The translations under genes and the position numbers were made by a program. A stretch of DNA of 8,277 bases from an uncultured Eubacterium sp. (GTDB lineage Bacteria > Bacillota > Clostridia > Lachnospirales > Lachnospiraceae). Shown here piece by piece: positions 6,369 to 8,277 of this stretch. Position 1 is the stretch's first letter; every line of letters starts with the position of its first letter. The DNA lies in the NCBI GenBank assembly GCA_934317205.1, contig CAKREL010000092.1, positions 1 to 8,277 of the forward strand, in the 5' to 3' direction. The notes under the pieces were generated by a model. It made no database searches, had not been told where the DNA came from, and saw only the letters and a list, made by a program, of their open reading frames with translations.

Positions 6369-6806
6369 ATGGGAATTTTAATTGCAATTTTATCAGGAAT
6401 GCTGATGAGTGTTCAGGGAATATTTAATACAGATGTGACAAAGCAGAGTAGTCTGTGGGTAGCGAACAGCTGGGTGCAGCTTACAGCTTTTGCAGTCTGC
6501 CTGGCAGCATGGGGCATATCGGATCGCACTTCATTTGCGACTCTTTGGAAAGTTCAACCAAAATATGTGCTTATTGGTGGTGTGATTGGTGCTTTTATTA
6601 CATTGACAGTTGTAAAAAGTATGAATACTCTTGGCCCGGCGCAGGCTGTGCTTTTTATTGTAGTCGCTCAGATGATCACAGCCTATCTTATTGAATTGCT
6701 TGGTTGGTTTGGAGCAGAAAAAGCAGAATGGTCCATGCAAAAACTGATTGGAATGATGATAGCTATTGCAGGCGTAGTTGTTTTTCAGTTGGAACGGAGG
6801 GGATAA
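6369..6806 (+). CDS. DUF606/YdcZ-type DMT-superfamily membrane protein
   Basis: This 145-residue hydrophobic protein shows about five membrane segments: roughly residues 2-20, 33-50, 66-84, 90-112 and 124-140. Family-like features are the MGILIAILSGMLMSVQG start, the short loop SMNTLGPAQA between helices three and four, and a last helix ending in VVVFQLERRG. Length and layout match the DUF606/YdcZ family of the drug/metabolite transporter superfamily, whose substrates are mostly unknown. Such proteins are half-size and often occur as tandem pairs or fusions; only one copy is here. GGAG at 6354-6357 precedes ATG 6369 by 11 bases. It lies beyond the arginine terminator, so a role in arginine transport is not supported. 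Its C-terminus is followed by 128 bases before comEA. Confidence 0.8.
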   Translation: MGILIAILSGMLMSVQGIFNTDVTKQSSLWVANSWVQLTAFAVCLAAWGISDRTSFATLWKVQPKYVLIGGVIGAFITLTVVKSMNTLGPAQAVLFIVVAQMITAYLIELLGWFGAEKAEWSMQKLIGMMIAIAGVVVFQLERRG

Positions 6807-6854
6807 ATCTGATTATTCCTAAGAAAGAATTAAAAAAATCCGGCAAAACAAGGC

Positions 6855-6882
6855 TTGTAATATTTGTAATATTTGATAAAAT
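6855..6882 (+). promoter_or_regulatory. Candidate comEA promoter built on a 9-bp tandem repeat
   Basis: TTGTAATAT occurs twice in tandem (6855-6863 and 6864-6872), followed by a partial third copy TTG (6873-6875). The first TTGTAA can serve as a -35 for TAAAAT (6877-6882) with a 16-base spacer; the -10 matches consensus at five of six positions and the -35 at four. This would start transcription about 45 bases before the comEA ATG. The pair is plausible but not strong. Confidence 0.4.
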
Positions 6883-6902
6883 TGTTACAGGTATTTGAGA
6901 AA

Positions 6903-6926
6903 CTCCCTTTGTTACTGGCAAAGGAG
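6903..6926 (+). promoter_or_regulatory. Hairpin masking the comEA ribosome binding site
   Basis: CTCCCTTTG (6903-6911) pairs with CAAAGGAG (6919-6926) around a 7-base loop: six continuous pairs, one bulged C (6905), then two more pairs. The right arm contains nearly all of the strong AAGGAGG (6921-6927) that sits 7 bases before the comEA ATG. In the mRNA this would hide the ribosome binding site, suggesting translational control or a structure melted by another factor. The mRNA fold is inferred from base pairing only. Confidence 0.45.
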
Positions 6927-6934
6927 GATGAAGA

Positions 6935-7552
6935 ATGAAACGATGGATACAATTCTGGTTGGGAATGCTGTTGCTTTTTGGTGTTTTAACAGGATGTGGA
7001 TTAAAACCAAAAGAAATTCTTTTGGCAACGGAATCATCCGCACAGCAGGAGGTGCCATTACAGAAGCAGGAATCCACACAGGAACAATTAGTAACAGAAC
7101 CGAAGGAAGAACTGACGCAGGCAGATACGATATTTGTTTATGTCTGTGGTGCAGTATGCAATCCAGGGGTATATGAACTGCCTGCAGACAGCAGAGCTTA
7201 TGAAGCAGTAGAACAGGCTGGTGGTATGTCAGGAGAAGCAGCCGGGACAGTAGTCAACTTGGCAGAAATACTGACAGACGGACAGAAACTTCAGATTCCT
7301 TTCCAGGGAGAAGTTTCTGATGCACAGATATCTGATAATGAAGAAATAGTAACTGACAGTCGTGTCAATATTAATACGGCATCTTTGGAAGAACTGATGA
7401 CATTAAAAGGTATCGGCCAGACTCGTGCGGAGCAGATTCTGGAATATAGAGAAAAGCAGGGTTCTTTTGTCAGCCCGGAGGCAATTATGAATGTTGACGG
7501 TATCAAGCAGGGAACCTATGACAAGATAAAAGATAACATTAAAGTTCAATGA
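6935..7552 (+). CDS. comEA: ComEA-like DNA-binding lipoprotein (SLBB plus helix-hairpin-helix)
   Basis: ComEA proteins bind double-stranded DNA outside the membrane during natural transformation. This 205-residue product begins MKRWIQFWLG, then a hydrophobic stretch ending in the lipobox LTGC, with Cys21 as likely lipid-attachment site. A low-complexity Q/E/T-rich linker (about 30-62) follows, then an SLBB domain (about 66-121; IFVYVCGAVCNPGVYELP) and a paired helix-hairpin-helix domain (about 143-205; VNINTASLEELMTLKGIGQ, then IMNVDGIKQGTYDKI). ComEA is usually held by an N-terminal membrane helix, so a lipobox is noteworthy. AAGGAGG (6921-6927) fixes ATG 6935. It overlaps the next gene's ribosome binding site. 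A competence role is inferred; comEC is not in the window, and the protein could act in another DNA or envelope process. Confidence 0.88.
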   Translation: MKRWIQFWLGMLLLFGVLTGCGLKPKEILLATESSAQQEVPLQKQESTQEQLVTEPKEELTQADTIFVYVCGAVCNPGVYELPADSRAYEAVEQAGGMSGEAAGTVVNLAEILTDGQKLQIPFQGEVSDAQISDNEEIVTDSRVNINTASLEELMTLKGIGQTRAEQILEYREKQGSFVSPEAIMNVDGIKQGTYDKIKDNIKVQ

Positions 7553-7561
7553 GGTGACGAA

Positions 7562-8260
7562 ATGGCGAAAAAAGTGCTGGTGGTAGATGATGAAAAATTA
7601 ATCGTGAAAGGAATCCGATTCAGTCTGGAGCAGGATGGTATGGAAGTAGATTGTGCCTATGATGGAGAAGAAGCATTGGAAATGGCTAAATCCAAGGAAT
7701 ATGACATAATTTTACTTGATATTATGCTTCCTAAATTGGATGGCTTTCAAGTATGCCAGCAGATTCGCGAATTTTCCAATGTACCGATCGTGATGCTTAC
7801 TGCGAAAGGCGATGATATGGACAAGATTCTCGGTTTAGAATATGGTGCAGATGATTACATAACAAAGCCATTTAATATTCTGGAAGTAAAAGCACGTCTG
7901 AAAGCAATTATGCGTCGTACTGCCCGGAAGGAAGTAGAAGAAGATCCCAATGTTATTGTGGATGGTGATGTACGTCTTGACTGCGAAAGCAGACGCCTGT
8001 TTATTAAAGGACGAGAGATTAAATTGACTGCAAAAGAATTTGACCTGATGGAATTGATGGTAAAAACGCCTGAAAAAGTGTACAGCAGAGAGCGTCTGTT
8101 GAATCTGGTCTGGGGCTATGAATATCCGGGCGATTTCCGTACGGTGGATGTCCATGTGCGCCGTCTGCGTGAAAAAGTGGAGGCAAATCCAAGTGAGCCA
8201 AAATATGTGCATACCAAATGGGGCGTGGGCTATTATTATCATTCTGACAAACAGAGGTAG
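7562..8260 (+). CDS. OmpR/PhoB-family response regulator, WalR/VicR-like
   Basis: This 232-residue two-domain protein receives a phosphoryl group from a sensor kinase and binds DNA. The receiver domain (about 1-118) has the acidic pair Asp9-Asp10 in VVDDEK, the phosphorylation site Asp53 in LLDIMLPKLDG, Thr80 in VMLTAKG and Lys102 in YITKPFN. The winged-helix domain (about 131-229) includes LTAKEFDLMELM, RTVDVHVRRLREKVE and the closing GVGYYY. The C-terminal part resembles WalR/VicR and related PhoB-type regulators; the exact orthologue is not certain, so I give no symbol. Its ribosome binding site GAGGTG (7551-7556) overlaps the comEA stop codon, with 9 bases between genes, so the two are co-transcribed and probably translationally coupled. 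All catalytic residues are present. Confidence 0.94.
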   Translation: MAKKVLVVDDEKLIVKGIRFSLEQDGMEVDCAYDGEEALEMAKSKEYDIILLDIMLPKLDGFQVCQQIREFSNVPIVMLTAKGDDMDKILGLEYGADDYITKPFNILEVKARLKAIMRRTARKEVEEDPNVIVDGDVRLDCESRRLFIKGREIKLTAKEFDLMELMVKTPEKVYSRERLLNLVWGYEYPGDFRTVDVHVRRLREKVEANPSEPKYVHTKWGVGYYYHSDKQR

Positions 8261-8265
8261 TAGAT

Positions 8266-8277
8266 TTGAAAGCAATT
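8266..8277 (+). CDS. Start of a downstream gene, probably the partner sensor histidine kinase (partial)
   Basis: Five bases after the response-regulator stop, TTG at 8266 opens a frame reading MKAI to the window edge. AGAGG (8253-8257), inside the end of the regulator gene, sits 8 bases before it. A response regulator of this type is commonly followed at once by its histidine kinase. Only four codons are visible, so the product is inferred from position and the TTG start is not proven. Confidence 0.4.

Overview
This window is a compact, AT-rich stretch of a low-GC Gram-positive chromosome. Its proteins and gene order suggest the Clostridia, most likely family Lachnospiraceae. That placement comes from protein flavour, strong AGGAGG ribosome binding sites and sigma-A-type promoters; there is no rRNA or other marker to fix genus or species.

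Layout. Positions 1-545 hold the 5' part of argG (argininosuccinate synthase) on the minus strand, running off the left edge. A divergent control region of about 417 bases (546-962) separates it from a plus-strand arginine operon: argC (963-2018), a small GNAT acetyltransferase (2051-2503), argJ (2590-3813), argB (3974-4873) and argD (4866-6062, overlapping argB by 8 bases). A strong intrinsic terminator (6097-6142) closes the operon. It is followed directly by a GC-richer, hairpin-rich non-coding element (6143-6237). A single DUF606/YdcZ-type small membrane protein follows (6369-6806). The last block is a ComEA-like helix-hairpin-helix lipoprotein (6935-7552), an OmpR/PhoB-family response regulator (7562-8260) and the first codons of a probable sensor kinase with a TTG start (8266 onward).

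How the genes work together. ArgJ transfers the acetyl group from N-acetylornithine back to glutamate. ArgB phosphorylates N-acetylglutamate, ArgC reduces the acyl phosphate to the semialdehyde, and ArgD transaminates it to N-acetylornithine. ArgJ then releases ornithine. ArgG acts later, on citrulline. argF, argH, carAB and a classical argA are not in the window. Both arginine units appear to be controlled from the divergent region, which contains tandem ARG-box-like sequences whose centres lie about 20 bp apart. ArgB carries the N-terminal helix and C-terminal pattern of the arginine-inhibited enzyme class, so feedback inhibition is likely as well.

Novelty. Most of the window is an ordinary arginine locus. 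The points most worth a second look are the GNAT gene inside the operon, the phased operator array, the shared leader elements before argJ and argB, the structured element after the terminator, and the comEA gene, which has a lipobox, a ribosome binding site masked by a hairpin, and a coupled two-component system. I found no tRNA, rRNA, CRISPR array, transposase or T-box leader.
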